Assembly: GCF_000143415.4 (NCBI RefSeq)
Contig: NW_003314281.1
Location: 484,833-548,832, forward strand
Length of the DNA stretch: 64,000 nt
Origin: Selaginella moellendorffii
Lineage: Eukaryota > Streptophyta > Lycopodiopsida > Selaginellales > Selaginellaceae
Direction of reading: 5' to 3'
Shown: positions 45,480 through 57,125 of the stretch, piece after piece
How positions within the stretch are numbered: position 1 is the stretch's first letter
Layout of the letters: each line of letters starts with the position of its first letter
The notes under the pieces: generated by a model
The model's database searches: none
What the model saw: the letters and a program-made list of their open reading frames with translations, nothing else
Told to the model about the DNA's origin: nothing
Translations under genes and position numbers: made by a program

Positions 45480-47885
45480 ATGGATTCGAGGAACAGCGGA
45501 AAGTTTCAAAGGGCACTGTCTGAACTTGGAGTCTCCATTCAAGTTCCTTCTTCCGGCTCTGCTCTCGCTTCTCCACCTTCAAGCACTAGAACCCCCAATA
45601 CCAGTGAGTTGTGGTTGGTTTTTTCCCCACATCCGCCCAAGCCTTCAGCTCCAGAGCTGCAGCAGCTTTCCACTTTTTTAAAGTCTTCAGCTCCAGTGAA
45701 AAGGTATAATTCCCGATCACCAGAGCAGCTCAATCTGATAGCTTTCAGGCTCGCAGTTCTTGAAAAGTTCGCCACTGGCCTCGGGAAACTGGCCTTCGTC
45801 TGGGCAACTGTTGTTCTCCTCGGTGGATTCGTGACCAACATTCAGGCCAAAGACTTTTGGACGATCTCGGCCTTGCTGCTGACTGAAGGAACGCGGGTTT
45901 TCAGTCGAAGTAGCGAGTTGGAATGGCAGCAGGCAAATTACAGCTTGGGAATTCTCGGCTTCAGATCGTTCGTGTTCGACAAGAGCGCCAGATTATGGGA
46001 GAAGTTCTCTGGAGTCTTGGACCATGACCACTCTGAACAGAACGTTAGCAGAGATCGACTTTCCAAAACACCAGTAAAGAAAGATTTACACCAAGGATTC
46101 GCTGCCAGAAGAACTTCGTCCGCCACCAGGATCATTAGCCTTTTCATGTACTTCCTCCAGCTTGCTTCTGCAACAGTCACCATATGTTTCTCAGTATATC
46201 GACTTGCCGACAATGCCCAAGGAAACAACACTGAGCACGGCTTCAATGCCCAAGGAAACAACACTGAGCCCCAAGGAAATAACACTGAGCAAGCACTTAC
46301 GGTGTTTTACGCGATGATGCTGGCAGAAACGTCGCTATTCCTCCTGGAGAGAGCATATTGGGAATTCAAGCTTCGTTACCAGAGGTTGCTGGAAGTAGTC
46401 ATTCAAACAAGTGAGCCTGATCAAGTCGACATTGAAACCATGAAGCAGTACTGGTACACATTGTACTCACGATCGCTGAACGGAAGCGTGTTTGATGGCC
46501 TGGGAATGGACCTTATCGATTTCACCGTCGAGAAGCTGCAGTCAAGCATAAGGGAAGAGCAGCTCGGTAGCGTCAAAATACTGTCAGCTCTTGTCTCAAA
46601 AGGAGATTCAATGGAAGAAACGCAACGGAGGATTGGTACCACGCCCGGAGTTGTGGAGAGACTCTTAGAGATGATCACCTGGAAGGATCTTAGTGAGGCC
46701 GAAATCAGGAAAGCTGCAACCATAGTAATCAAGCACCTGGTTCGTCACAGCCATAACTGCTTCAGGATTTCCGCTATCCCTGGATCCCTGGAGGCCATCA
46801 CTGCTCTTTTAGCCGCAACAGAGGAGGAAGTGCTAGAAGTCCTCAACAGGCTAGCCGTGGATTACAGGACATGCGTGCGAATCGGTCACACCAGCGGACT
46901 TATCTCCATCCTGGTTGAATTTATCCAAGACGAAGAAACATCGAAAGAAGTATTCCGTCAATCACTCGAGCTTTTGAAGACATTGGCTAACGTGCGAGGA
47001 GATTCTGGACGGTCACTGCGAAAGAAGATAGTGTCGGTAGTGCCAGCAGTAAGAAGTCTTCAAAGGATATGCAATCTCGAAGATTTGGAGCTACAAGACC
47101 TGGCAGTCGACGTGATCAAGCTGCTAGCAACCGAGGACGAGCTTAGAGATTGCATTGGTGCGACTGGAGGAGTTATCCAAAGCTTGATGGCCATATTTGC
47201 GAGAGAAACCGCACCGAACAGCGACCAGTTGAGCATCGCCATGAGAGCCGGGGAAGCCATAATTGTGCTCGTTTTCAAGTGTCCCAACAATTGCTCGAGG
47301 CTCCTCATGCACAAAAGCTGCAGACAAGGTGGCGTTAGCAAGACCCTCAAGAGCTTGATCAACATGCTCACCAAGCCAGTTGGAGTCCATGCAGCCACAA
47401 TTTTGCGAAGCTTGTGCGGTGACCTTAACGACGAAGAAAAGTTGGAGCTTGGAGCAGCCATATCTCCCATCATCCAGATGGTGCTGGAATCCACGGACAA
47501 GGAACAGCAGGCAGCCATCGGTTTGGCAGCAGCCATAATCCCCTGGCTCGACACACGTAACTTTGAACAAGGCGTGCTATCGCAACAATCACGGCTTTGC
47601 GAAAAATTCACAGAGCTTCTATCCCACACAGCACCTTCTAGGAGCTTGAATTGTATCCGGCGATATACCGTAGAGCTTCTGAACAGCTTGATGGCAAAGG
47701 ACGCCAGGTTCTTGCGACGTTTTAGAGAAGACGGTGAAATGGAGGCGTTCCTGGAAGCAATGTCAGCGACTGCCTCAGACGAAGAAAACTTCTTAACGTT
47801 TTCGGGTTTTGTGGGACTTACCAAGCATTCCAGCAGCCTCGAGGAGCTCGTCAACAGCGCCCTATTGAACTTACACAGGCTGTAG
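45480..47885 (+). CDS. ARM-repeat membrane protein, copy C (801 aa, single exon)
   Basis: Intact paralogue of copy A with the same plan: Ser/Pro-rich N-terminus, a first membrane helix around LAFVWATVVLLGGF, the KDFWTISALLLTEGTR core, two further helices (FMYFLQLASATVTICF and VFYAMMLAETSLFLL), then ARM repeats to the end. Differences: the N-terminal segment PKTTVHFADEV is missing. The loop between helices 2 and 3 holds three copies of a short QGNNTE unit (46210-46293) where copy A has one. A stretch around VGSVPVLPYVKFLP is also deleted. The start is the ATG at 45480 in the same context as copy A. The conserved open frame argues for function, but the role is unknown. Confidence 0.87.
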   Translation: MDSRNSGKFQRALSELGVSIQVPSSGSALASPPSSTRTPNTSELWLVFSPHPPKPSAPELQQLSTFLKSSAPVKRYNSRSPEQLNLIAFRLAVLEKFATGLGKLAFVWATVVLLGGFVTNIQAKDFWTISALLLTEGTRVFSRSSELEWQQANYSLGILGFRSFVFDKSARLWEKFSGVLDHDHSEQNVSRDRLSKTPVKKDLHQGFAARRTSSATRIISLFMYFLQLASATVTICFSVYRLADNAQGNNTEHGFNAQGNNTEPQGNNTEQALTVFYAMMLAETSLFLLERAYWEFKLRYQRLLEVVIQTSEPDQVDIETMKQYWYTLYSRSLNGSVFDGLGMDLIDFTVEKLQSSIREEQLGSVKILSALVSKGDSMEETQRRIGTTPGVVERLLEMITWKDLSEAEIRKAATIVIKHLVRHSHNCFRISAIPGSLEAITALLAATEEEVLEVLNRLAVDYRTCVRIGHTSGLISILVEFIQDEETSKEVFRQSLELLKTLANVRGDSGRSLRKKIVSVVPAVRSLQRICNLEDLELQDLAVDVIKLLATEDELRDCIGATGGVIQSLMAIFARETAPNSDQLSIAMRAGEAIIVLVFKCPNNCSRLLMHKSCRQGGVSKTLKSLINMLTKPVGVHAATILRSLCGDLNDEEKLELGAAISPIIQMVLESTDKEQQAAIGLAAAIIPWLDTRNFEQGVLSQQSRLCEKFTELLSHTAPSRSLNCIRRYTVELLNSLMAKDARFLRRFREDGEMEAFLEAMSATASDEENFLTFSGFVGLTKHSSSLEELVNSALLNLHRL

Positions 47886-47944
47886 CTTCACCTTTTCCAA
47901 AAAAAAGAGCCTCGAATGTGTCATGCTATCAAGAATAAAATACA

Positions 47945-48130
47945 CGTAAACTCTGAAAAAGAAAGAAAAAAATCAATCAACATTCAAAGAAGAAGAAGCT
48001 TACTTCATAGGAGATCCGAACTCGCAGCAACTTCGCTTACGCAATTGTAATTCACTAACAGAACTCTAAATAGGAAAGAAAACATTAATCAACACGAAAA
48101 ATAAAGCTTCCTTTACTTCATAGAAGATCT
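47945..48130 (+). repeat. Diverged direct repeat downstream of ARM copy C
   Basis: Same paired block as after copies A and B. No gene was seen in 47886-48254. Confidence 0.55.
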
Positions 48131-48254
48131 CCTTTCTGAAATTGTGGTCACCACTCCACGCTGTTTTGAAACTTTCCAAGCATAGAGTTCGTACTTTTCC
48201 GCTGTCACGAAAGTTATATTATTAGAATCAGAACCACGAAGAGGTGAAATACAA

Positions 48255-48700
48255 GAAGTTTCAGGAGCAGCAAAACCTTTCAAAGGATATCATCCACCGC
48301 TCGAGTTTGTGACCGACATGAAGAAAGACTTCTGGAACATTTCCATCTTGCTGTTGACTGAGGGAACCCGACTTCTTGGCGGAAGTAGCGAGCTGGACTG
48401 GCAGGAGGCAAATTACATGAATACTCTCAACATCCGCTCGCTCGTGTTCGACAGAAAGCAGGCGGCTTTCGACCATAATCAGCACCCTGCACAGAATTCT
48501 AACAGTGTTACAGTTCAATTAAGCAGGATTTATACCAGGGAGTTGACGCCATGGTCTGTGGGAGTCAGGATCATCAGCCTCATTTTGTACATCCTTCAAC
48601 TACTAGTCAGTGTCCCGAGGCACAAAAGGAGCTCCTCGACAACTTGATGGCAAGGGACATGAAATTCTTAGCTCGCAAAGAACTTGTTTCATTTCCACCA
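48255..48700 (+). pseudogene. Decayed ARM-family paralogue, copy C
   Basis: Same relic as at 3365 and 34266. Membrane-helix sequence (DFWNISILLLTEGTR, then SELDWQEANY) is followed by a frame change and a C-terminal piece LLDNLMARDMKFLARK. It lacks the FVNFLPT stretch present in the other two. Confidence 0.75.
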
Positions 48701-48797
48701 TTTGCTTTTCTATACACGCAAAAAAGTGTTTAAGCTCGCCATCACCTAGCACAAAAATCACGCTCGAATATCACATGAAATGCCAAGGCTCTGTACC

Positions 48798-49464
48798 TCA
48801 ATCTTCGATCAGTACGTCGTCCTGAAACACGTGGGTAGTGTGATCCACAACCTGCAACAAAAAAAAGGAGAAAACATAAGTCATGGTAACTACAAGCTCG
48901 ATCGAATGATCTTACGTTGGTGTCACTGAGCTCCAAGTTGTAGAAGACCATCGAATCTCGATCACCAAAGAGAGGACCAGCGTGCCAAGTTCCTTCGTTT
49001 AGCTTGATGAAGCGAGGACCATCTATCTTGAAAACCTGGACGCTTGCATGAGAGGGAGGTAAATAGTAGTGGCCACCAGCGTTGGATCGAACAGCGCCCT
49101 CGTGTTGCGATGAAGGATCCACAATGCTGGGAGGAGAGACCGCCATGTACCAAGGATGAGCTCCCACTGATCCCAGACACTGCGTCACCCTGGCGTGATG
49201 CGTTATCCTTTTGAATCGCAGCCCCGTTTTCTTGAGCTCCATGAGGTAGAGTCTGCGCAAAGGAACCATCACTCACTCAATCACTACCGAGCCGCTGGAA
49301 ATTTCGGCCACATTTTGCCTGCACTACCTGGGAATCCCATTCGCGAGATTGAGCTGCGCCTCTCCCGATCCATACTCGCATCCGTCGCCGATCTTTCCCA
49401 GGAGCTGGCCAAAAGGCCTGAAGTTCTCCTCCGTGACCGGCACTGCTCGCAGCTTGAGCCCCAT
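48798..49464 (-). CDS. Ureidoglycolate lyase/hydrolase-domain protein (175 aa, 3 exons)
   Basis: Exons are 49464-49328, 49252-48916 and 48851-48798, with GT/AG introns of 75 and 64 bp; joined they give 176 codons including the TGA. The N-terminus contains VTEENFRPFGQLLGKIGDG, followed by EAQLNLANGIPR. The core has RITHHARVTQCLGSVGAHPW, a Pro-Ser-Ile-Val-Asp segment, VFKIDGPRFIKLNEGTWHAG and FYNLELSDTNVVDHTTH. This pattern (histidine pair in ITHHA, GTWHAGP, LELS.TNV.DH) is that of the plant proteins annotated ureidoglycolate hydrolase (PF04115 cupin-like family). The domain is linked by annotation to purine-ureide breakdown; catalytic function of the plant branch is uncertain to me. This is the only complete copy of three in the window. 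A W-box cluster lies 55-115 bp upstream. Confidence 0.85.
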
Positions 49465-49518
49465 CGAAGAACCCTAGCCCTGGCAATATCGCCCAGCGCA
49501 GGAATCGAACTCAGCATA

Positions 49519-49576
49519 GTCAACAAGGACAAACCATTCAACGGTCAATGGGTCAACGATGGTCAATTATGGTCAA
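49519..49576 (-). promoter_or_regulatory. W-box cluster upstream of the intact lyase-domain gene
   Basis: GTCAA (TTGAC on the gene strand) occurs at 49519, 49544, 49552, 49562 and 49572. Four are TTGACC or TTGACCC-type and three are exactly 10 bp apart. This suggests WRKY regulation of the gene starting at 49464. Confidence 0.6.
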
Positions 49577-49923
49577 CAGTGTCCAAACGACATCTATCCG
49601 CTACGGGCACTGAAACTTAAAAGCGTAGAAAGGATATAAGCTATCGTAGCAGCGAATGATGGCCAGAGAAACTTAAGGGACAGCAACGTTCTTAGAGTTT
49701 TTCTCATTTTCTTCGCTTTGTTCTTGGTTGTGGGTTATTTAATCTTTGAACTGGCAATGCAGATGCCACGGTACGAGTTTAAGATGCCGTCACGAGGCAT
49801 TTACTATCACTGTGAAGTACGTGAAGGAACTTACGGCAATATCTCAACATCCTCGTAAGCTCTGCTATAGCGACAGTCTCTTTAGAACTGTGGCACCCTC
49901 TTTCGCGAATCACATTTGGGGAT

Positions 49924-49931
49924 GGCAGTGG
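49924..49931. other. Empty hAT target site
   Basis: A single TGGCAGTG between GGGA and GCAGCAGTG, where blocks A and B carry the hAT element between two copies of this 8-mer. Surrounding 49577-50940 is duplicated promoter sequence with no recognised gene. Confidence 0.7.
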
Positions 49932-50943
49932 CAGCAGTGTTCAGTGGCAGTCTGCCCTGTCCAAGCTTTGCTTTCGTTACGCCACTTCGTAGTACTACTC
50001 CTCGAGCCAGCGCAAGGTTCTTAAGTATAAGATAGATACATCACTACGTGAGAAGGAATACTCCAGTTTTTTCTTTTCCACCACCTAAACCTAGTAAGTG
50101 GCAAACTATAAGACCTGGTTGAAAGGGAGAGTTCTGCGCAGTACACACTAAAAGATGGCCATGCCGCGTGTTTGAAGCCGACTTTTCTCTAGGCCTGGAA
50201 GAAGAAGCTTTAAGTTTATGGAGAATTTATAGAGGGGGAGCAAGAGTACGAGATACAACAGGTTTCTATATACTATTATTCCCTTCCACGGCTGTGCGAT
50301 AGTTTGTTGTGCAACAGCAGAAAGGGCTTTAACGAGACGAAGAAAACAGTCTTGTGTGTGTCAGATCATTGTTGTCAAACAACATTGATCGATCTGGAAT
50401 CGCAGCACTAGTGCCAGATCGCTCCATTTTCTCGTCTGACCGTTTGTCGTGTGAAAGTTTTGGCTCTTTGAAGTTGCTCTCTCCACTCATCTTCACGGAC
50501 AGCAGTGATTAGCTCCTTTCTTCGTCTTCTTCATTGATTCTTCTTCACTTTCTTCTCTACTTTTTCTTTCTTCCTCCTGTGTAGTTCGTGCTGCTTCTGT
50601 GGAGAGCACCAGCCCAAGCTATACCACAAAGTCCATCCTACTGTAGCGATAGTCATCAACAGTATAGTGGTTATGTTCTTGAGAGATCCTACCGCGATTT
50701 AACGAGCGAGAAAGGGAGTGATGTTTGCATGGCGGGACAAGCAGGGCACAGGTTTTTTAGATCTCTATACGAGTCTCTAGCTTCCTTTCGTTGAGGGGTC
50801 AAAAGATTCAAGCTTTGTTCTTTTCTCATGAATATTTTTTCTTGGTCCTGGTCCCTTGTGTGTCTGAAGCATCTATCTCATAGCTAGGAACATTTGCAAG
50901 AGACCAGCAGAGCGGAAAACATTGATTTAAAACAAACATCTCG

Positions 50944-50950
50944 TATATAA
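50944..50950 (+). promoter_or_regulatory. Putative TATA box of the MYB gene
   Basis: TATATAA in TCGTATATAACACCC, 114 bp upstream of the ATG at 51064, conserved in the promoter copy at 30034-31105. Confidence 0.5.
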
Positions 50951-51063
50951 CACCCAGCGTATTCTTCTCGTCCCAGTCGAACTTCATCCTGTGTTCTTCC
51001 CAAAGCTTCCACAGGCATTTTCTAGTTTCTGTTCTTCTTTTTCTTGTTGGTGGTGCCATGCAG

Positions 51064-52323
51064 ATGGGTCGATCTCCTTGCTGCGAGAAAATCGGTCTCA
51101 ACAGGGGTCCATGGACTCGTGAAGAAGACACGCTCCTCACGCAGTATGTCAACGAGCACGGCGAAGGGTCTTGGAGAACGCTTCCTAAGGCCGCAGGTTT
51201 GATCCGCCCAAATCTCATTCCACTCCTTGTCTCTACATTCTCTGAGATTTTTCCTCGTGGTTGCTAGATTCCCTCTAGACAAGCCATGTTTGCGTTGTAG
51301 CTAGTTAGAACGTCCCTATTCCCTTATATACTCCGTTCAAGCTTGATGTTTGCAGTATCTTTGTCGTAACTTGCAGCATTGTCAAACAAAGCACTCGTTT
51401 TTTGATTGATTCGTTCGTGAAGTCGCTTGAAGTGGTCAGAAGGCTCGTGCTATCATAGAAACTCCAAAACTTTGATTTTCAAGTTGCATCGTTTTAAACG
51501 ATTAGTGTGATCCTTGCAGGACTCCGTCGTTGTGGGAAGAGCTGTAGGCTTCGCTGGATAAACTACCTGCGTCCCAATCTCAAGCACGGAAACATCACCG
51601 AAGAAGAAGACGAGCTTATCGTCAAACTCCATTCTTTACTGGGCAACAGGTATGGTAATATATCTCCCGTATCTTACATCTTTTCTTATATATTTTTCTC
51701 ACATAAGTATGTTTATGGTCCCCGTGATCCCTCTCACTCATCTCTCACTCATAAATCATAGGTGGTCTAAAATAGCTGCTAGGCTCCCCGGACGAACAGA
51801 CAACGAGATCAAAAACCACTGGAACACACATCTCAAGAAGAAGCTACAGGGCATGGGAATCGACCCAAACTCGCATCAGCCGTTGGATCAGCCCGGCGCG
51901 TCCGCCAACTTTCCACCCACGGAGAGTAATGAGTCGTCGTCGCCATGCAGCTGCCACCAGGACGAAAGGGTGGCGAAGCTGGCCATGGACGACGGCGACA
52001 AAGCTCAAGTTGTAACGCAAGAATGTTCGTCAACGCTGCAAGGTGGTGTCTTGCTTCAACCAGTCAGCACGCGAGTCAACCACTTGATCCAGTCCGAGCA
52101 CAGCTACTCGGAGATATCCGATACCGCTGACAGCAGCATCGCCCTCAAGGATTATTTCTTTCCGCCCGCTTTCTACTGCGATGCCACGGGCGATTCGAGC
52201 TTCATCATGGACTCGTTCCACTCGGATATGTCGTGGGACGTGGAGATTGTGAGGCCCATCGACAGCAGCGGCGTGGAAGGATCCAGCATCGTCCCCGGCA
52301 ACACCGATCACCTCTGGTTCTAA
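51064..52323 (+). CDS. R2R3-MYB transcription factor (274 aa, 3 exons)
   Basis: Exons are 51064-51196, 51520-51649 and 51762-52323, with GT/AG introns of 323 and 112 bp at the two classic R2R3-MYB intron positions; the joined frame is 275 codons with the TAA. The R2 repeat starts [20 protein letters not shown] and continues through [20 protein letters not shown]3 includes [20 protein letters not shown]. The linker [11 protein letters not shown] after R3 is typical of many plant R2R3 members. The C-terminal region is acidic/Ser-rich and probably activating. I chose the second ATG because the family begins MGR(S/A)PCC; an in-frame ATG lies two codons upstream at 51058. It is a nuclear DNA-binding protein with unknown targets. 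Its promoter and first exon are duplicated at 31106 and 44883. Confidence 0.92.
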
Positions 52324-55307
52324 ACGAGTTGAAATCCTGTTGACCTCATAAAAGTTTTAAGAGAAAGCACGCGTACTTAATGCCTTCTACCCGGCAACGT
52401 CAAGGTTGAAAGTATCAAAAACACGGTTTTGCTCCGAGTGGTCCGAGAGGAAGACAAACAGCCGTAAAGGTGGCTAGCCCCACACTGAGGGTCAGCTCAG
52501 AATTTTCATACCATATCGTTTTCGCCCAGTCTTACTGATCTTCTCTTTTCTGTGGACGTATTAAACTAACGTGGCGGATCGGTCGAAAAAGAGCTATTGT
52601 TGTGATTCATGAAAAGCTAGCGGAGAGAATCTAATGCGAATGCGAATGGATTCCCAGAGTGGATCGTCGATCAGGCATGACTCGACAAAGGAGGGAATCA
52701 TCTTCTCAAAAAACTTTTTTCCAGCTTTTGGGCCTGCTTCTCTAGTGGTTGCAATGGGGGCGGCTTACGTGCCACACCGCCTTTGCGCACAAAAGGCTTT
52801 GCTAAGTGTCGGTGCGGAGGAATGAGAATTATAGCATTTTGGGTTATTAAAATATAGTGTGCGGCATGGGCTTGGCATTGTGGCTGCAATTTTAATCATC
52901 ACAAAGTATTGATCACCAAAGCATGATGCATGCAAGGTAATCATGGACGAAACAGCCCTCGATCTCCTCTAAAGCCAGCAATGCGAACTTGCCAAGAAAT
53001 TCAATGTTTATATGAAAACGCTGCAATACACATACGGAACGAAAGAATCAAACAGGTACAAGCATTTTCTTCAATTGATTTAGATTTCTAAGAATCATAT
53101 ACTTTGCAAACTGGCCCAAGCAACATGTATCGATGGCAACGACATATTATCCGTTTCGTTTAGCGTTGAGTAACCTGGGAATCTTGCCAAGGTACACACC
53201 GACAGTGTAAGCCTCCAGCCCAACACGATGTGTATGACGCCAACTTACGGGTATTTTGATAATAATTCTGGGGTTGACAACTACGAGGTGTCGGCCGAGT
53301 TGAATGACGTTGAGTTGCCTCCCACAAGACAGGAGAGCGAGATGGAGAACTTGTTTCTATTATAAAGCAATAACGTGATAACCAACGAAGCAAGCAACAT
53401 ACTGGGAATCTAGATCATATCAAATTCATATTGAAGGTTGTATTTGGCATTCTATCTACATTGTCACTACGCTACTTGACTTGTTAATCTGGCACACCCA
53501 AGGAATGTTTGCGGGACTGATTTCTTCATGCGAACCACTGCAGCTTTTTGCACAGGGGTCTGCATGTTCAACATAAGGCGCCTTGAAGAGAATGCATTGG
53601 AATGAGAGAATGAGTGTTGAACGTAAACTTGTCCCAGATGTGAACCGGGATGAGACAACGCGATAAAAGACATGCAAGAACATAAAATAAGGCCCCTTGG
53701 GGAAGGTAGTGGTGTAAGTTTCAAGGGTCCTTGTGGTGACTGCATAACATTCGTGGGCGGATAGTCCAATCTTTCTAAGTGCATGTTAACATCACCAATC
53801 GCCCGGTCACCGAGCTGGGCTGCAAAGAGAAAAGATCTTCTTGCTTATGTGAAATTTCTTGGAGCTATTTTGTCCACGGGTCCGTGTTAGATAGCATGTC
53901 TATTCACGTAGAGTAGGCGCTCAAGGGCCTATTGCCAGGACCTAGTCGCTCTAAAACCGGGAACTGGAGGCGAAGGAGGAGAAGTGGAATCTTTTGAAGG
54001 TTTGAAAAACACTAAAGTTTGGAATGGACAAGCTCACTAGCGAGCGGCTCGAGCAACAAGGGAAAACAACAAGCGAGCTAGCAAATTACTCGAGCCGCAT
54101 GCTTCGATTACGTTCAGACAGGAACGCATGCCTCCCTGGATCATTGAATTATTCCAGTTCCCGGCCAGCGCAATGGGAGATCAAATTGTCGTACTCTCGA
54201 GCGATCTAGGAGAGAAACTTTCAAACTTTGGGGAAGAATGGAACTCCTCCAAGTACCGTACAAGAGAGCATCAAAAAGATCCAGCAATGCACGCAATGCC
54301 CCACAATGCTGTCGCAAGTTGAGTACTGTTTGTCAAATATGCCCAAACATGGCATTTTGCTGATCACAGCATGACCAAGCACATCGCAATCAATCACTCA
54401 GGTTGATCCAAGGGCCAGTAGCACAGTGACAACCCGGGGTCCCAATCTCGATCAAGCCCAATCTCGCGATTCACCGATGTGATCGAGAGGTTCACACACT
54501 TTCCCAGCAAAGCCAATCATGGAAACTATATTGCCACCACCTCCGTGGCGAAGTGTGCGTGAGCAAGAGTCCTCTTGCAATACATCCCGGGTGATGTAAA
54601 CCGCATCATCACACAAGGAGCCAGCAAAGTTTTTATTCCACATCCATCAACAAACCCACTTCGATTTTAGTTTAGACAACTCAGAGCTTTTGTACAAGAA
54701 AACAGCACTAGAGCTTCCTCCTTGGAATGCCCAGCTAAAAGATCTTGAATGAAACATCATGTAATTGTCGCCGACGAAACAAGAAAACACAAGAAACGAC
54801 CACTACCTTGAGAACTTGAGATCAAAGATCTTGCCAGAGCTCCCGACCCATCGAATCTGTGTCTCTCATTGAATTCTCTGCTTTTAAAGTGTTCCATCTA
54901 TTGTGTGTAGCTTGCAACTTGCAAATGCACAAGAACATGACCAAAAGATCTTCAGTCTTGTTTTGTTACCTCCAGCCAACTTGTTGCTGTTGTTTTTGTG
55001 AAACGTTGCTTTGTTGCTTTGGGAGATTTTGGGTTTTCCCTCCTCCCTTTAGAGCTGTGTTGTATCTATCTACGTAGACGTATGTAATGACCCACAGGCA
55101 GAGACGAGCGTGAAATGAAAAACCGTTAGCAGCAGTATTGGTTGATCGCCCGGAGATTGATCCTCGGTGACTCCACAAAATCGTACAATGTACAGGGAGG
55201 AATTAAAGAGATCTTGGAGACGAAGAAGGAGAAGAAGATCAAGGACGAAAAGATAGAGGGAGATGGTTGCGTGAGCGAGCGAGAGGGGTATATATGTATA
55301 TACACGA
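52324..55307. other. Intergenic region between the two MYB genes
   Basis: This contains the 3' UTR regions of two convergent MYB genes and about 2.5 kb in which I recognise no gene, RNA or transposon. Open stretches such as 53467-53784 on the reverse strand (105 codons) have no recognisable domain. Confidence 0.6.
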
Positions 55308-56882
55308 CTAGCAAAAGAGGAGCTCGTCGTGGAGGAAGTTCACCTGAGTGGCAGCAAGCGAGGAGGACGAGGAAGAAGAATTAGAGGGGGATGTGGAGGC
55401 GATGATCATGGGGAGGATCCCATCCGCGACTGGAAGGGGAGAGGAGGAAGGTGGCACCACTTGCGTGGTGGAATTGGATGCGAATTCTGTGAGACCATCC
55501 CACAAATCGGATTGGCACACGGAAGAACAGTCGGGGAGCTCGATCTTTCCCAGCGAGTCCCAAAACTGATCACCGCTACAATCCTCCTTGAACAAATCCC
55601 CGCCGGCGACGATCACGTCATCCTTTCGCAGCAGGAAATCGTCGATGAACTCGAGCATCTGGACTTGACTGCGCAGCTGGAATTGCTGCTCGTGATCGTT
55701 CCAGTCCACCGTGTGTTGACTGGTGCTCACAAGCGGAGGAGCTTGGCCAAGATCCTGGGAGCTGCTGGCGGTGTTGGATTTGGAGATTGTTGTCGGCGAA
55801 TCGCAGTTGGAGGCGGAGGCGGAGTGGGAATTGGAGGGCGAGGGCGACGGAGAATAAAGATTGAAGACCGAGGAAGGCGATGGGTAGTTAAACTTGGTGG
55901 TGTTTTGGAGATCTTGCTCTCGCTCTTCTTCCTGCCCCACTGATAGCGATGATGATTCTGTGGCTCCGTCACCAATTTTGCCTGCGCCCAAAACAGGGGA
56001 GGCACTCTTCTCCTTGGCAAGGTCCCCAAGAACAGGCATTTTGCGTTTCCTGTGTAATCGAGCACACACTTTGGGCGGTTGACACTCTGTGCGCCGGTCG
56101 CGATCGTCGCAGGACTCCTCGCATGAGCCAGTGCTGTAGGAGCTCGTGTCCAAATCCATGGTCGTCTCCCACGCCTCCTGCGGATCATCGCCCCTGCTAT
56201 GGCACGAGGGGGAATTGGAGTTGCCATCCCCCTTCTTGGTCGGGGAATTGGGCGAGGATTTGGCGACGAGGGGCTTGTGGGTCTTTGGATCCAATCCCCG
56301 GCTGGCCAGCTTCTTGCTCAGGTGCGTGTTCCAGTAGTTTTTGATCTCGTTGTCTGTCCGCCCGGGCATCCGAGCTGCGATGAGCGACCACCTGCATTCA
56401 TCAAAACCGGGGAATTGGGGATCAAAACACGATTTTGCAAAGAGCCCAGATGCGAGCGCGGCGCGATCACGGTGCCCAAGCGCACCGATTTCGCTGCCGC
56501 CACCGCATCGGATTGAATCGGGACAGAATTGGTGGGTGGTGTATCACCTGTTGCCCAGCAGAGCGTGTAACATTATGATGAGATCTTCTTCGTCCTCCGA
56601 AATGTTGCCCCTTTTCACGTTTGGTCGGAGGTAGTTCACCCATCGCAGCCGGCAGCTCTTTCCACAGCGCAGGAGTCCTGAAGAGAGGAAGATCGAAGAT
56701 CAGAGATCACACTTTTTGGAACTTTGGAAGAATTCAAATCTCGACCGACCTGCGGCTTTTGGAAGTGCCCGCCAGTTGCCTTCGCCGTGCTGCTCAATGT
56801 GCTTGGTGAGTAGCATGTCTTCTTCCGGCGTCCAGGGACCTCGATTGAGTCCAACTTTGGAGCAGCAAGGAGCTCTCCCCAT
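55308..56882 (-). CDS. R2R3-MYB transcription factor (448 aa, 3 exons)
   Basis: Exons are 56882-56750, 56677-56548 and 56391-55308. Introns of 72 and 156 bp with GT/AG ends interrupt at the standard R2R3 positions, giving 449 codons to the TAG. R2 starts [20 protein letters not shown] and continues [21 protein letters not shown]3 includes [20 protein letters not shown] and [19 protein letters not shown]. The linker is [12 protein letters not shown]. The long C-terminal region is Ser/Pro/Asn-rich with an acidic stretch ([18 protein letters not shown]) and probably regulatory. An ATG 27 bases upstream (56909) exists, but the family start MGRAPCC is preferred. It is clearly a different gene from the MYB at 51064: the C-termini are unrelated, and its first intron is much shorter (72 against 323 bp). 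Confidence 0.92.
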
Positions 56883-56978
56883 GACGACGATCGCTTGCAA
56901 CTCCTCCAAATCCTCCTTGTGGTTTTTATATCTGGGGCGCCACGGGTCAAAAAGCAGCAGCTAAAAGCAAGTAGTCTC

Positions 56979-56986
56979 CTTTTATA
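56979..56986 (-). promoter_or_regulatory. Putative TATA box of the reverse-strand MYB gene
   Basis: TATAAAAG on the reverse strand, about 97 bp upstream of the ATG. A second, closer TATAAAA at 56924-56930 is too near the start to be the likely one. Confidence 0.4.
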
Positions 56987-57125
56987 AAACTCTGTTTGGA
57001 TCTTCGCCCCCAAGCGCTACACAACCACTGCCCGATGATTGCCTCCGTCGCCTTGCTCCACAACAGATGCCCAGCTGCGGCATTTCCTTGATTCCTTGAA
57101 AAATGGAATGGAGCGCTCTCTTTTT

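Noticed and set aside
53467-53784. 105-codon reverse-strand frame between the two MYB genes
   Set aside because: No domain, no start or splice context, and a second overlapping frame of similar quality; treated as chance.
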